This document shows, piece after piece, positions 44,446 to 53,180 of a stretch of 64,000 bases of DNA. The DNA lies in NCBI RefSeq assembly GCF_963668475.1, contig NZ_OY764544.1:1736001-1800000 (forward strand), written 5' to 3'. Positions within the stretch are counted from its first letter, which is position 1. The number at the start of each line of letters is the position of its first letter. The DNA comes from an uncultured Methanospirillum sp. GTDB lineage: Archaea > Halobacteriota > Methanomicrobia > Methanomicrobiales > Methanospirillaceae. A program made the translations under genes and the position numbers. A model generated the notes under the pieces. The model was not told the origin of the DNA, did no database searches, and worked only from the letters and a program-made list of their open reading frames with translations.

Positions 44446-45588
44446 TCACTCATCAAAATTTTTATCTGATGAAAAAGGCAGACCGCCGAGATCTCTACCG
44501 GGATCAAGAAGCAGGTGAGCAGGAAGCCCCACCAGTGCCACTGCCGCAAGAGCGCCGATCACACCATCACCACCAGAGAGGATGACCGAGGATGATTCAG
44601 CTATACTTCGGGCAGTCTTGCAGGATACGATTTCACGGCGGGCAGTAAGACCGAATGACTTCAGATCGTCAGAAATCCGAAGGCCGGAACGAACTGCAAC
44701 ACCCCATGACGGAGACACACTTTCATCACTAACAAACCTGACAGTTTCAGAGATGATCTGTTCGACTATACCAGGCTCAACTGCAAGTTCGATTGCGCTG
44801 CATGAGTTCCCGGCGGTCTTCTCGTAAACGCCAGGATAGAGCATCATCACGTGATGAGTAATAGGGAAAACACCGGAAAACCCGGCAAGATGCTGAAGTA
44901 GAGCGATTGCCAGTGCAAATGTTGCGCCCCCACTTTCTGAGTCTGTGTTGTCGATCCCGATGGTCAGGTGTGAGAGTGCCTTTGTACGAATAATTCCTTC
45001 AGTGCAGGGACCATCTTTGAGTATCTCCACATCAAGCACACCCCTGGCAAGTCCCATCATCCCGGAGAGTGAAAATGCCGGGCCACCTACAGATCGAATT
45101 CGCTGAAGAACCTGATCATTCTTTAGGTACACCCCGGTTACTGCAACTGCAGAATGAGGATAGAGCCCGACAACTGCTTCACATTCCCCGAGGTGGATAA
45201 ACTCGCGGAGCAGGGTTCCATCCCTGACAACAGTCATCTGCTTTCCCCCGCCAAGCTGATGATGATAGCCGCAGAAGCCGGCACATGCACTACTCATACA
45301 CTCATGTACAATCTCAACGAGATCGCCATCGATTGATGTGAAGATCCGCTTGCACGCACTTCTCGGAAGAGCACTTGTTGCTGCATACTGGGCAGGCGTT
45401 CTCCCTCTGGGAGGATGAAGAACGACCACACACCCTTCTTCACTCAGACGTAGGATCCAGTCCTGAACGGTACTTCGTGGAACACCAGCCTCCTGCTGAA
45501 TCTCCTGTACAGTAAAGAACCCTTTTTCAAGGGTCAGCCTGCGCATGAGCTGGAGATACGCACGCCTTCGCTCAATTACCCCCTGCAT
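44446..45588 (-). CDS. HTH protein fused to a TiaS/MMP11-like IDNTDS domain
   Basis: The 380-residue protein has a winged helix-turn-helix (about 12-60: VQEIQQEAGVPRSTVQDWI), a Cys/His cluster (C97, C102, C106, H109, H110) that may bind metal, a middle domain, and at 210-217 IGIDNTDS followed by GGATFALA. That motif resembles the IGIDDTDS signature of TiaS, the tRNA-Ile2 agmatidine synthetase, and of methanogenesis marker protein 11. It overlaps the hom gene by 17 bases and is downstream in the same operon. Function unknown; DNA-binding regulator or RNA-modifying enzyme are both open. Confidence 0.6.
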   Translation of the reverse strand: MQGVIERRRAYLQLMRRLTLEKGFFTVQEIQQEAGVPRSTVQDWILRLSEEGCVVVLHPPRGRTPAQYAATSALPRSACKRIFTSIDGDLVEIVHECMSSACAGFCGYHHQLGGGKQMTVVRDGTLLREFIHLGECEAVVGLYPHSAVAVTGVYLKNDQVLQRIRSVGGPAFSLSGMMGLARGVLDVEILKDGPCTEGIIRTKALSHLTIGIDNTDSESGGATFALAIALLQHLAGFSGVFPITHHVMMLYPGVYEKTAGNSCSAIELAVEPGIVEQIISETVRFVSDESVSPSWGVAVRSGLRISDDLKSFGLTARREIVSCKTARSIAESSSVILSGGDGVIGALAAVALVGLPAHLLLDPGRDLGGLPFSSDKNFDE

Positions 45589-46564
45589 CCATATCCCTTA
45601 TTGAGAGAATATCACCAATAACAGCACTGGCAGTCTCTTTTGACCCTGCACCCTTTCCCACAAAGAGAAGATCACCTGCAAGATCTGTTCTGACAATGAT
45701 GGCATTGAGTGAGCCCTGTACGACCAGAGGATGATCTCTCGGTACAATCCGGGGACAGAGCCGATAGATATTTTGTCCGGGTATAATCTCGCCGATCAGT
45801 CTGATGGTTGCATCCTGCTGCTCAGCAAGCCGTAGTGCCTCTTCAGTCAGAAGATCGATCCCGGTCACGTCCACATCGTCCAGGCATATATTCTTCTTCC
45901 ATACGGTATTTGCAAGGATGACCAGTTTTATCGCGGCATCGATGCCCTTTACATCATAGGTTGGATCGGCCTCTGCATATCCGAGGGTTCGTGCCTCATC
46001 AAGGGCCTGTTTATAGGTAAGTCCTTCTTCAGCCATCCTGGTGAGGATGTAGTTGCAGGTCCCATTCAGAACTCCGTAAAGGGAAAGGATATCGTTCCCC
46101 CCAAGGTTATTCATAAGAGTCTGAAGAATTGGGATTGCCCCGGCTACCGTCGCTTCAAACCTGAACTGAACATTGTTCTCTTTCGCGAGAGAGGAGAGAT
46201 CGTGGTAGTGAAGAGCGACCGGACCTTTATTTGAAGTGACCACATGGCACCCCCTTGTCAGTGCTTCCCTGATATATGATGTCGCAGGCTCTCCATTCCT
46301 AGCATCGGTGGGGGTCATCTCGACAAGGATATCATACGGTGCAGTCCTGACTATCGTCTCTGCACTGATGTTCACATCCCCACAGATCCCGGCCTTCTCT
46401 TTCCGATCGAGGAGTTCTTTGAGGTCAAGGCCATCAGGATCGATGCAACCGGACCGCGAATCTGCCACTGCTGTGATAACAAGTCCCAGATCTTTTTCTG
46501 CGACTGTCTGGATGATCCCACGGCCAACTGCACCCATACCAAGTAATGCTAGACGAACTGCCAT
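45572..46564 (-). CDS. hom: Homoserine dehydrogenase
   Basis: The 330-residue enzyme reduces aspartate semialdehyde to homoserine. It begins LALLGMGAVGRGIIQ (NAD(P) motif), has EMTPTDARNGEPA, TSNKGPVAL, FEATVAGAIPI and NGTCNYILTRM with the substrate residues, and the ADPTYDVKGIDAA motif. It lacks a C-terminal ACT domain; the separate ACT protein encoded two bases upstream probably supplies feedback control. Threonine, methionine and isoleucine pathways. Confidence 0.94.
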   Translation of the reverse strand: MAVRLALLGMGAVGRGIIQTVAEKDLGLVITAVADSRSGCIDPDGLDLKELLDRKEKAGICGDVNISAETIVRTAPYDILVEMTPTDARNGEPATSYIREALTRGCHVVTSNKGPVALHYHDLSSLAKENNVQFRFEATVAGAIPILQTLMNNLGGNDILSLYGVLNGTCNYILTRMAEEGLTYKQALDEARTLGYAEADPTYDVKGIDAAIKLVILANTVWKKNICLDDVDVTGIDLLTEEALRLAEQQDATIRLIGEIIPGQNIYRLCPRIVPRDHPLVVQGSLNAIIVRTDLAGDLLFVGKGAGSKETASAVIGDILSIRDMDAGGN

Positions 46565-46565
46565 T

Positions 46566-47063
46566 TCAGAACTCCAGAGGCTCGATCAGAAGGAACTCCT
46601 TCTGCTTTGCAACCTGCCTGAGTATCAGAAGAGCCTGTTGCATATGCTCACGGGTCAGGGACTTGATAATAAACTGTGCAGATGTTCGTTCATTGATCGC
46701 CGGCATTGCAAGGCTCATATAGGTCACTTCGGCAAACCCGGTCTTATCGATGCGATCGATAGTATCACCCAGATCGGTATGCACAAGATGTCCGATCAGG
46801 ATAACGCTCTGTCGGTAACTCATCCGCTCCTCGCCGAGCCGGAGGACATTAATCCCCCGTTCACGCAGCCGAGCAATCAATCCGTCAAGGAGTTCGGGCG
46901 GAATCTCTATCACCACCTCTACACTCAGAACACCCTGGCCGGGAGTATGTTCATGCTCATGGATGACAGTTTTAATATTACCGCCCATATCAGAGATCGG
47001 CATGAGGGCAGCAACAAGTTGCCCGGGAGAATCACGGAGCTCAAGTTTCATCGATACCTGCAC
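46566..47063 (-). CDS. ACT-domain regulatory protein
   Basis: The 165-residue protein has an N-terminal ACT domain (MKLELRDSPGQLVAALMPIS) and a second domain with an ACT-like pattern from about residue 85. It lies directly upstream of hom, a conserved archaeal arrangement in which the amino-acid-binding unit is split from the enzyme. GTG at 47063 has GGAGG seven bases before it; ATG 47051 is an alternative. Confidence 0.82.
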   Translation of the reverse strand: MQVSMKLELRDSPGQLVAALMPISDMGGNIKTVIHEHEHTPGQGVLSVEVVIEIPPELLDGLIARLRERGINVLRLGEERMSYRQSVILIGHLVHTDLGDTIDRIDKTGFAEVTYMSLAMPAINERTSAQFIIKSLTREHMQQALLILRQVAKQKEFLLIEPLEF

Positions 47064-47194
47064 GAGTTACCCTCCATCACAAACAACAGACATTGTCGTA
47101 TGTCTCAGATCACCTTAAAAGTTGGATGACTGGTTGAAAAGCCTTACCTTATCGGCAGGTTTTACCAGGAAAAAGAAGGGAATCAGGAAGGAGA

Positions 47195-48202
47195 TCAGTG
47201 ATCAGTCATGATGATCATGACATCATACCCGTCACCCAGGGTATTGGTTGTGGAAATTGTAGACACTTTGAGATTATTGTAGGTGTTTGTTTTTGGAGAG
47301 GTTTCAGTTGTGTTGTTCAGATGAGTGTACGACGAACCCGGGACCTCATTTCCTGATATTCTCATAACACCACGGGCAACATCGACTGCAACATCAGGGC
47401 CTGATGTGGTGTTATTACCGGTTTTGGTGTATGCCAGATGTGAAGACTGGGAAAGCCCGGGCATAAGATCAGAGAAAGCAGACCCTCCTGTCCGTATGCC
47501 TGAACCTTGACTCAGGGTGATATGAAAGGAGACATCACGATCAGCAGTGACATACGCCTCCATTGTCTCATTCTGATACCCATCCTTGGTCAGGTTTACG
47601 ATATAGGAGCCCTCCTTAAGCCCTGCAACTTTATTCGGAGTCACTCCCCGGAGATTATTATTTATATAAATCTCGGCACCCTCCGGGTTTGTCGAGAGCA
47701 TGATACCGCCGGTTCCACCTTCCCGGATCTGGGGATGATCAGTGCCGATACCCCTGACACCGAGAACCTGACTTGTGGAAAGGGCATAATCATCAGTTCC
47801 TATGAACCTGGCTTTGAGATATTCAGGTGAAGACCCCCTGGGTCTCATAAACTCATACCTGCCATTCCTATCGGTCACAACCATATCTATCGTTGAGAAA
47901 CTGTCGTTGTCCTGGCTTGTTTTTTCTGAAGAGTCGAGGAGTATACGTTTGTTTCCAAGAGGCTCCCCTCCGGCAGATGTCAGGATCCCAGATATGTGAA
48001 ATGACTGATTTATCGTCGGATCAACCGGAAGCGCACTGATGGTCAGGGAAGTAGGTATCTTCTCCTGGGTCAGCCCTGCAGTGGCGCCACCAGATCCGAT
48101 GACAAAGATAAGGCAGATTAGAACTGAATATCTGATTAAAGCACGGAGATATTTTGAATCGAAGAGAGACATGAGTGTCTGAAGTTGGGTTTCTGCAGGC
48201 AT
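47195..48202 (-). CDS. Secreted Ig-like plus PEGA protein, copy 1
   Basis: The 335-residue protein has a membrane/signal segment (about 22-42), an Ig-like beta-sandwich (50-150: PVDPTINQSFHISGILTS), a conserved GIGTDHPQ hinge, and a PEGA domain (165-230: STNPEGAEIYINNNLRGVTP). The last 100 residues are Ser/Thr/Asn-rich and without a membrane anchor. The first 230 residues align throughout with the next gene upstream, so the two arose by duplication. Presumed cell-surface protein. Confidence 0.75.
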   Translation of the reverse strand: MPAETQLQTLMSLFDSKYLRALIRYSVLICLIFVIGSGGATAGLTQEKIPTSLTISALPVDPTINQSFHISGILTSAGGEPLGNKRILLDSSEKTSQDNDSFSTIDMVVTDRNGRYEFMRPRGSSPEYLKARFIGTDDYALSTSQVLGVRGIGTDHPQIREGGTGGIMLSTNPEGAEIYINNNLRGVTPNKVAGLKEGSYIVNLTKDGYQNETMEAYVTADRDVSFHITLSQGSGIRTGGSAFSDLMPGLSQSSHLAYTKTGNNTTSGPDVAVDVARGVMRISGNEVPGSSYTHLNNTTETSPKTNTYNNLKVSTISTTNTLGDGYDVMIIMTDH

Positions 48203-48271
48203 GAAGATATCTTTTCAGGGTTCTTGTTTCTGGTGTTGAAGAAAAAAGAGGATTCAATCCGGAAGATTATG

Positions 48272-48940
48272 TTATTGCTTAAGTGTTATTTCAAGGGAGG
48301 CGTCATATTTCGTGGTTATGTATATATCCTGGGTTTCGTTGAGATATCCTTTCTTAACCAGGGTTACATAATGGGTACCTTCTGTAAGCCCACCCGCGTG
48401 ATAAGGGGAGACACCACGCAGAACATCATCAATATAGACATCTGCTCCCTGTGGGGTTGAGTAGATCATAACAGTACCCGTTTTCCCGGTACTGACCTGC
48501 GGGTGATCTGTTCCTGCTCCCCTGGCACTTATGGCCACACTGGTAACAGGTGCAAAATTATCATTTCCCAAAAATTTTACACGCAGGAACTCAGGAGGGG
48601 TATCTACGGGCCGGAAGAAGTCATACTTACCTTCGGTATCGGTATCTTTGGTTGCCAAAACCTCATAACTGTCCGAATCTGTAGAACTCTTCTGGGATGA
48701 TTCAAGGGTAATATGTTTGTTTCCGAGGGTTTTCCCGTCTGACGACGTGAGTATACCAAATACATGAAATGACTGGTTCGCTGCAGGATCTGCCGGAGAG
48801 AGCCCGATTGTCAGGTTTGTCTGAGTCTTATCTGCACTAGCCCCGGCAGTACCTGCAATCAGACTGATTGCACAGATGAGTCCGAGGGTTGCCCAGAGGT
48901 GAAGAGAATTTTGAGAGAGAAGTTCCCGAACACATGACAT
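48272..48940 (-). CDS. Secreted Ig-like plus PEGA protein, copy 2
   Basis: The 222-residue protein has a signal peptide (about 15-36), the Ig-like domain (PADPAANQSFHVFGILTS), the GAGTDHPQ hinge and a C-terminal PEGA domain (YSTPQGADVYIDDVLRGVSP). It ends where the PEGA domain ends and lacks the Ser/Thr tail of copy 1. The genes are 69 bases apart on the same strand. Confidence 0.75.
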   Translation of the reverse strand: MSCVRELLSQNSLHLWATLGLICAISLIAGTAGASADKTQTNLTIGLSPADPAANQSFHVFGILTSSDGKTLGNKHITLESSQKSSTDSDSYEVLATKDTDTEGKYDFFRPVDTPPEFLRVKFLGNDNFAPVTSVAISARGAGTDHPQVSTGKTGTVMIYSTPQGADVYIDDVLRGVSPYHAGGLTEGTHYVTLVKKGYLNETQDIYITTKYDASLEITLKQ

Positions 48941-49052
48941 ACACCGGGGTTGGACAGCAGAAAAGATGAAGATATCTTTGAACGGGTTATCAGGTATATA
49001 TAGCCATTAATATTGCAAATGGGGATAAAAAAGATGAAGATACCAATCAGAA

Positions 49053-49619
49053 TCAAAACGAGAATCCGGCTTTACTCTGCGTAGCAACAAACTCCGGATT
49101 TCCGTCATGGTACTGTACGATCAGTTTTGCAAACTCAACCGAAGCCTCATGGCCGTTTGCAGTAACGATCCTGTCTTTGTATACTATCGGTTTATTCACG
49201 ATGATCGCATCATCGATCATCATCTCACGGACAGTCGGACCCGGAGCAACTGTAGCCTCTTTCTTTTTGAGGAGACCTGCCTTGGCAATAACAATAGGCC
49301 CATTGTCAATACCGGCAATTACTTTTCCCTTGGCATTAAAGATCCGCGCAAGTTCGTGCAGATGGGTGTTATTCCAGAGGTGAACCATTGTACCCGGCCC
49401 ACCAACGATCATCATGGCGTAGTACTCATCGGAACCTTTCAGAAGAATATCTTCAAATGTCCGGTTTACCTTTGCTTTTTTGCCCAGAACTCCCATCACA
49501 ACCCCTACATGGGTTGAAGCCAGGTCAAATTTAATACCGGCTTCCTGAAACACCTGTACCGGTTGGAGCAGTTCTTCGTCCCTGAACTTTTCAGGGGGTA
49601 TCACGATGAGTACCTTCAT
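49053..49619 (-). CDS. DJ-1/PfpI family protein
   Basis: The 188-residue protein starts MKVLIVIPPEKFRDEELLQP and has the nucleophile elbow region replaced: the segment GKVIAGIDNGPIVIAKAGLL carries Asp-Asn where most family members have a catalytic cysteine (AIChGP type). Glu in EKFRDEEL is kept. Without the cysteine, glyoxalase or protease activity is doubtful; a binding role or an altered activity is possible. Single gene with its own promoter. Confidence 0.8.
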   Translation of the reverse strand: MKVLIVIPPEKFRDEELLQPVQVFQEAGIKFDLASTHVGVVMGVLGKKAKVNRTFEDILLKGSDEYYAMMIVGGPGTMVHLWNNTHLHELARIFNAKGKVIAGIDNGPIVIAKAGLLKKKEATVAPGPTVREMMIDDAIIVNKPIVYKDRIVTANGHEASVEFAKLIVQYHDGNPEFVATQSKAGFSF

Positions 49620-49716
49620 GTTACTAACCATTTTTCAGCAGAATTATTAACAGTATTGATATCAGACCTGCGATTTTAACGAACCTATCAAATTCCTGCA
49701 AAACCCTTAATTAATC

Positions 49717-50676
49717 ATGTCAAATTTAAATATCGTAATAATCGGACCCGAAGATATCGGAAAAGAGATCGGAAAGAAAGGAACCTCTACCGATATCACA
49801 TTCTATAATCTCAGGAAAGGAGAGTCAACACTCACGCTGATAGAGCCGTCACGGTATCCTGAAAAACTCTCCTCACTCTTCTATGCAGTTTCACTTGCTG
49901 ATATGGCGGTTGTAGTCATCGACAAAGTCACCGCACAACTCGGGGAGTGCATTCTTGAGTTGAACTGTGCCCGGCTCTCACGGGGATATCTCATTCTCAG
50001 GAACTATCTGGATGTGGCACAGATCTCACCGCTCATAAAGGGGACAGTGCTTGAGCAGTACAAGGTGATTCCCGATGATTTCAACGCCCTCCGTGAAGCA
50101 CTTCTTGCAGATGCAGATGCTTTACCGGCGGCAAAAGCAGACTCACCGGGAATAATCCCCATCGATCACCACTTCAATGTAAAGGGGATTGGAACCGTGA
50201 TCCTCGGGTGTGTCCAGGATGGGACCGTCCACAAGCATGATCAGGTCACCATTCACCCCCTTGGCAAGACAGCACAGATCCGCTCGATTCAGAAGCACGA
50301 TGATGATGTGAATGAGGCCCATACCGGAGACAGGGTAGGACTTGCTCTCAAAGGAATTGAGGCAGATGACCTGGACAGAGGATATGTGCTGACGGCATCA
50401 CAGGATATCCAGAGCAAATGCGAGGTGACAGGGAAAGTGACCATCATCCCATACTGGCCTGAACCCCTCAAAGAACAGATGGTCCTTTACGCAGGCCATT
50501 GGATGCAGTTCCTCCCCTGCAGGGTTCAGAAATTTACTACCGGAGGAGACTGGCGGTCAGCAGAGCTAACCCTCGCCTTTGAGAAGGAACTCATCTTCAG
50601 ACCGGGATCAGTGGTAGTCCTGCATTACCTGGAGGGAGAAAAACTCAGAATTGTCGGGACCCTTGAGCTTGCATAA
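49717..50676 (+). CDS. EF-Tu/SelB-like protein with degenerate GTPase domain
   Basis: The 319-residue protein is built like a translational GTPase: a reduced G domain (about 1-130), then EF-Tu domain II (150-230: HHFNVKGIGTVILGCVQDGTV) and domain III. The P-loop is lost: residues 8-22 read IIGPEDIGKEIGKKG with no GKS/T, and NKxD is replaced by RNYLD. It probably does not hydrolyse GTP. Methanogens are known to have EF-Tu-like relatives of this sort; their role is not clear to me. Next gene is a YgiQ-like radical SAM protein on the same strand. Confidence 0.75.
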   Translation: MSNLNIVIIGPEDIGKEIGKKGTSTDITFYNLRKGESTLTLIEPSRYPEKLSSLFYAVSLADMAVVVIDKVTAQLGECILELNCARLSRGYLILRNYLDVAQISPLIKGTVLEQYKVIPDDFNALREALLADADALPAAKADSPGIIPIDHHFNVKGIGTVILGCVQDGTVHKHDQVTIHPLGKTAQIRSIQKHDDDVNEAHTGDRVGLALKGIEADDLDRGYVLTASQDIQSKCEVTGKVTIIPYWPEPLKEQMVLYAGHWMQFLPCRVQKFTTGGDWRSAELTLAFEKELIFRPGSVVVLHYLEGEKLRIVGTLELA

Positions 50677-50697
50677 TCCTGGCCAGTGGTTCCGGTC

Positions 50698-52611
50698 ATG
50701 AGAAAAGAGCAGGATATAAAGCATCACCCCCAACCGGAATACCTTCCGATCTCGCTGGAGGAACTTGAGAAGATCGGGGTGGATCGCCCTGATATCATTC
50801 TTATTTCGGGTGATGCATACCTCGATCATCCTGCATCTGCCACAGCCCTTCTTGGCAGATCACTCTGGGATGCCGGGTACACCGTAGGAGTGATCCCCCA
50901 GCCTGATATCAAAAGTGATGATTCATTCACGGTCTTCGGACAGCCGAATCTCTTCTTCTCGGTATCTGCCGGATCCATGGACTCGATGGTGGCCCATTAC
51001 ACACCGGCACGAAAACGGCGGCATGAGGATGCATTCTCGCCAGGTGGATGCCTGCTCCGGCCAGACCGGGCCACCCTTGTATATACCGATCTCATCCACA
51101 GGATCTATCCTGACTCGCCCATTGTAATCGGTGGGGTGGAGGCGTCACTGAGAAGATTTGCCCACTATGACTACTGGTCTGACCGGATACGCCAGTCTCT
51201 CCTCGCTGATGCTCCTGCTGACATTCTGGTCTTCGGGATGGGCGAACAGCAACTCATACGCCTTGCCAAAGATGCTGCATCCGGCAAAAGCATACATGAT
51301 ACCCACGACATTCCAGGCACCTGCTGGAAGATAGCCCCAAAGAAGTGGGCAGAACAGAGGGAAGAGATGAACTGGGAGATTCTTGAGATCCCTTCCTTCA
51401 CGGAGGTGAGCAACGATCCCCTCCTGTACGCACAGAGTCACATCCGGGTATCTGATGAACAGAACCCATTCCAGGGCAAAATGGTCCTTCAGCGGCACCC
51501 GAAGACTATTATCATCCAGAACCCTCCTGCATTGCCACTCTCTACAGAGAGGCTTGATCAGATCTACGGTCTTCCGTACAAACGAAAGGCTCATCCTTCA
51601 TACCAGGAACCGATCCCTGCACTCGAATCCATCAGGTTCTCGGTAACCTCTCACCGGGGCTGCTTTGGCAACTGTTCATTCTGTGCCCTCGCCATGCACC
51701 AGGGAAAGATCATCCAGAGCAGAAGTCATGATTCTGTCATCAGGGAGATTGAGAGGATCGTCAGGATGAAAGAGTTCAGAGGCACCATATCCGACATCGG
51801 AGGGCCAAGTGCAAACATGTACGATGACTGGTGCGAACGCTGGGACTTACAGGGGGCGTGTTCTGAGAGAGAGTGCACCTCCTGCAAGAGCCGGAGATCA
51901 GGAATCTCAAGGTACCTCTCCCTTCTCATGGACGCCCTCGATGTGCCAGGCGTCAAACACGTCTTCATCGGCTCCGGCCTCAGATATGACCTGATTCCTG
52001 ACGAACCCGGTACCATGCAACAGATCTGCACCCATGTTTCAGGACAACTGAAGGTTGCCCCAGAACACATCAGTCAGAGTGTGACAGACCTGATGAATAA
52101 GCCAGGTCCTCATGTGTTTGACTCGTTCAGAAAGCGGTTTGAAGAAGCACAGAAGGGGAAAAATCCACGGCAGTATATCATCCCATACCTGATGTCAGGC
52201 CACCCGGGATGCACAATCCAGGATATGATCACACTTGCCGAGTACCTCAGAGACCATCGTCTCTACACCGAACAGGTACAGGACTTCACACCTACACCCA
52301 TGACAACCTCGACCTGTATGTATGCGACAGGTCTCGATCCCAGGACCAGAAAACAGATCCATATACCAAAGGCTGAAGAAAAGAGGATTCAGCGGGCACT
52401 GCTCTCATGGCGTGACCCTGCCGGATATGATCTGGTCAGGGAGGGGCTCAGGCAGGCAGGACGGGAGGATCTCATCGGGAGCGGACCGGAGTGTCTTATT
52501 GGTAGAAGAAGACAGCAGAGAGAGCAGGCATCAGGAGAGAAAAAGACCGGAAAGAAAGGGAAGGGTATCGGGAGAATGTCAACCGGCAGTCGTCGCCCGG
52601 AGGATCACTGA
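50698..52611 (+). CDS. Radical SAM protein, YgiQ (UPF0313) family
   Basis: The 637-residue protein has a cobalamin-binding-like N-terminal domain, a radical-SAM core with RGCFGNCSFC (CxxxCxxC) near residue 325, and the conserved AHYDYWSDRIRQSLL stretch typical of YgiQ. The C-terminal 50 residues are Lys/Arg/Gly-rich. The substrate of this family is not established. ATG 50698 is preferred over GTG 50686; 21 bases after the EF-Tu-like gene, so probably cotranscribed. Confidence 0.88.
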   Translation: MRKEQDIKHHPQPEYLPISLEELEKIGVDRPDIILISGDAYLDHPASATALLGRSLWDAGYTVGVIPQPDIKSDDSFTVFGQPNLFFSVSAGSMDSMVAHYTPARKRRHEDAFSPGGCLLRPDRATLVYTDLIHRIYPDSPIVIGGVEASLRRFAHYDYWSDRIRQSLLADAPADILVFGMGEQQLIRLAKDAASGKSIHDTHDIPGTCWKIAPKKWAEQREEMNWEILEIPSFTEVSNDPLLYAQSHIRVSDEQNPFQGKMVLQRHPKTIIIQNPPALPLSTERLDQIYGLPYKRKAHPSYQEPIPALESIRFSVTSHRGCFGNCSFCALAMHQGKIIQSRSHDSVIREIERIVRMKEFRGTISDIGGPSANMYDDWCERWDLQGACSERECTSCKSRRSGISRYLSLLMDALDVPGVKHVFIGSGLRYDLIPDEPGTMQQICTHVSGQLKVAPEHISQSVTDLMNKPGPHVFDSFRKRFEEAQKGKNPRQYIIPYLMSGHPGCTIQDMITLAEYLRDHRLYTEQVQDFTPTPMTTSTCMYATGLDPRTRKQIHIPKAEEKRIQRALLSWRDPAGYDLVREGLRQAGREDLIGSGPECLIGRRRQQREQASGEKKTGKKGKGIGRMSTGSRRPEDH

Positions 52612-53054
52612 TCCTCTCCGGGAATCTTCATCGCACAGGCAGCACACTCCTCGATACTCTCCGCATAGGTCCGGTATGCATCAGCAAGAACGGTTGACTG
52701 GGACGTAAGGCCTGCAATAAGTATGGCCTCAAGTATCTCATCCTTTGTTGCTCCCTTCCTGATGGCTGCCTGCACGTGATAATCAGTACAATGATTACAC
52801 CGGAGTGCGGCAGAGACTGCTATACTGATGAGCTCGACATACTTCGGTTCGAGTGAACCTGTCTTGAGGACGGCTGTTTTATAGAGAAGATGAGAGACAA
52901 GAACCTCTGGGCGTTCAGCCATGCGTTCAAAGATCAGGGGAACTCTTCCATTCTCAGCGAGAATCGCATCCATCCAGGACTGGGCAGTCTCGGCTGCCCC
53001 GGACTCGAGAACACTTCTGATGATCTGTTCGTATCCTTCAGTGGGTTTTCCCAT
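52605..53054 (-). CDS. Carboxymuconolactone decarboxylase / AhpD-like protein
   Basis: The 149-residue protein has the AhpD-type active site CNHCTDYHVQAA with a redox CxxC plus His. Family members act as thiol peroxidase partners or decarboxylases; here a redox role is likelier than aromatic degradation. The ATG at 53054 has GGAGG seven bases upstream, better than ATG 53066. Convergent with the radical SAM gene, overlapping its end by seven bases. Confidence 0.85.
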   Translation of the reverse strand: MGKPTEGYEQIIRSVLESGAAETAQSWMDAILAENGRVPLIFERMAERPEVLVSHLLYKTAVLKTGSLEPKYVELISIAVSAALRCNHCTDYHVQAAIRKGATKDEILEAILIAGLTSQSTVLADAYRTYAESIEECAACAMKIPGEDQ

Positions 53055-53180
53055 CTGTGCCTCCATCTCCGGTTATACCGGCAGGTAGTGTAATATCAGT
53101 GACCCAGATATCTGAAGGTTGGCAGGCCACAAAGTCAGGCCGCCATAACTATAATAGAGTACATTCAGCTCTTCTATACA

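Noticed and set aside
46236..47129. Plus-strand open frame of 297 codons over hom and the ACT gene
   Set aside because: Runs antisense to two well-supported enzymes and has no recognisable features.
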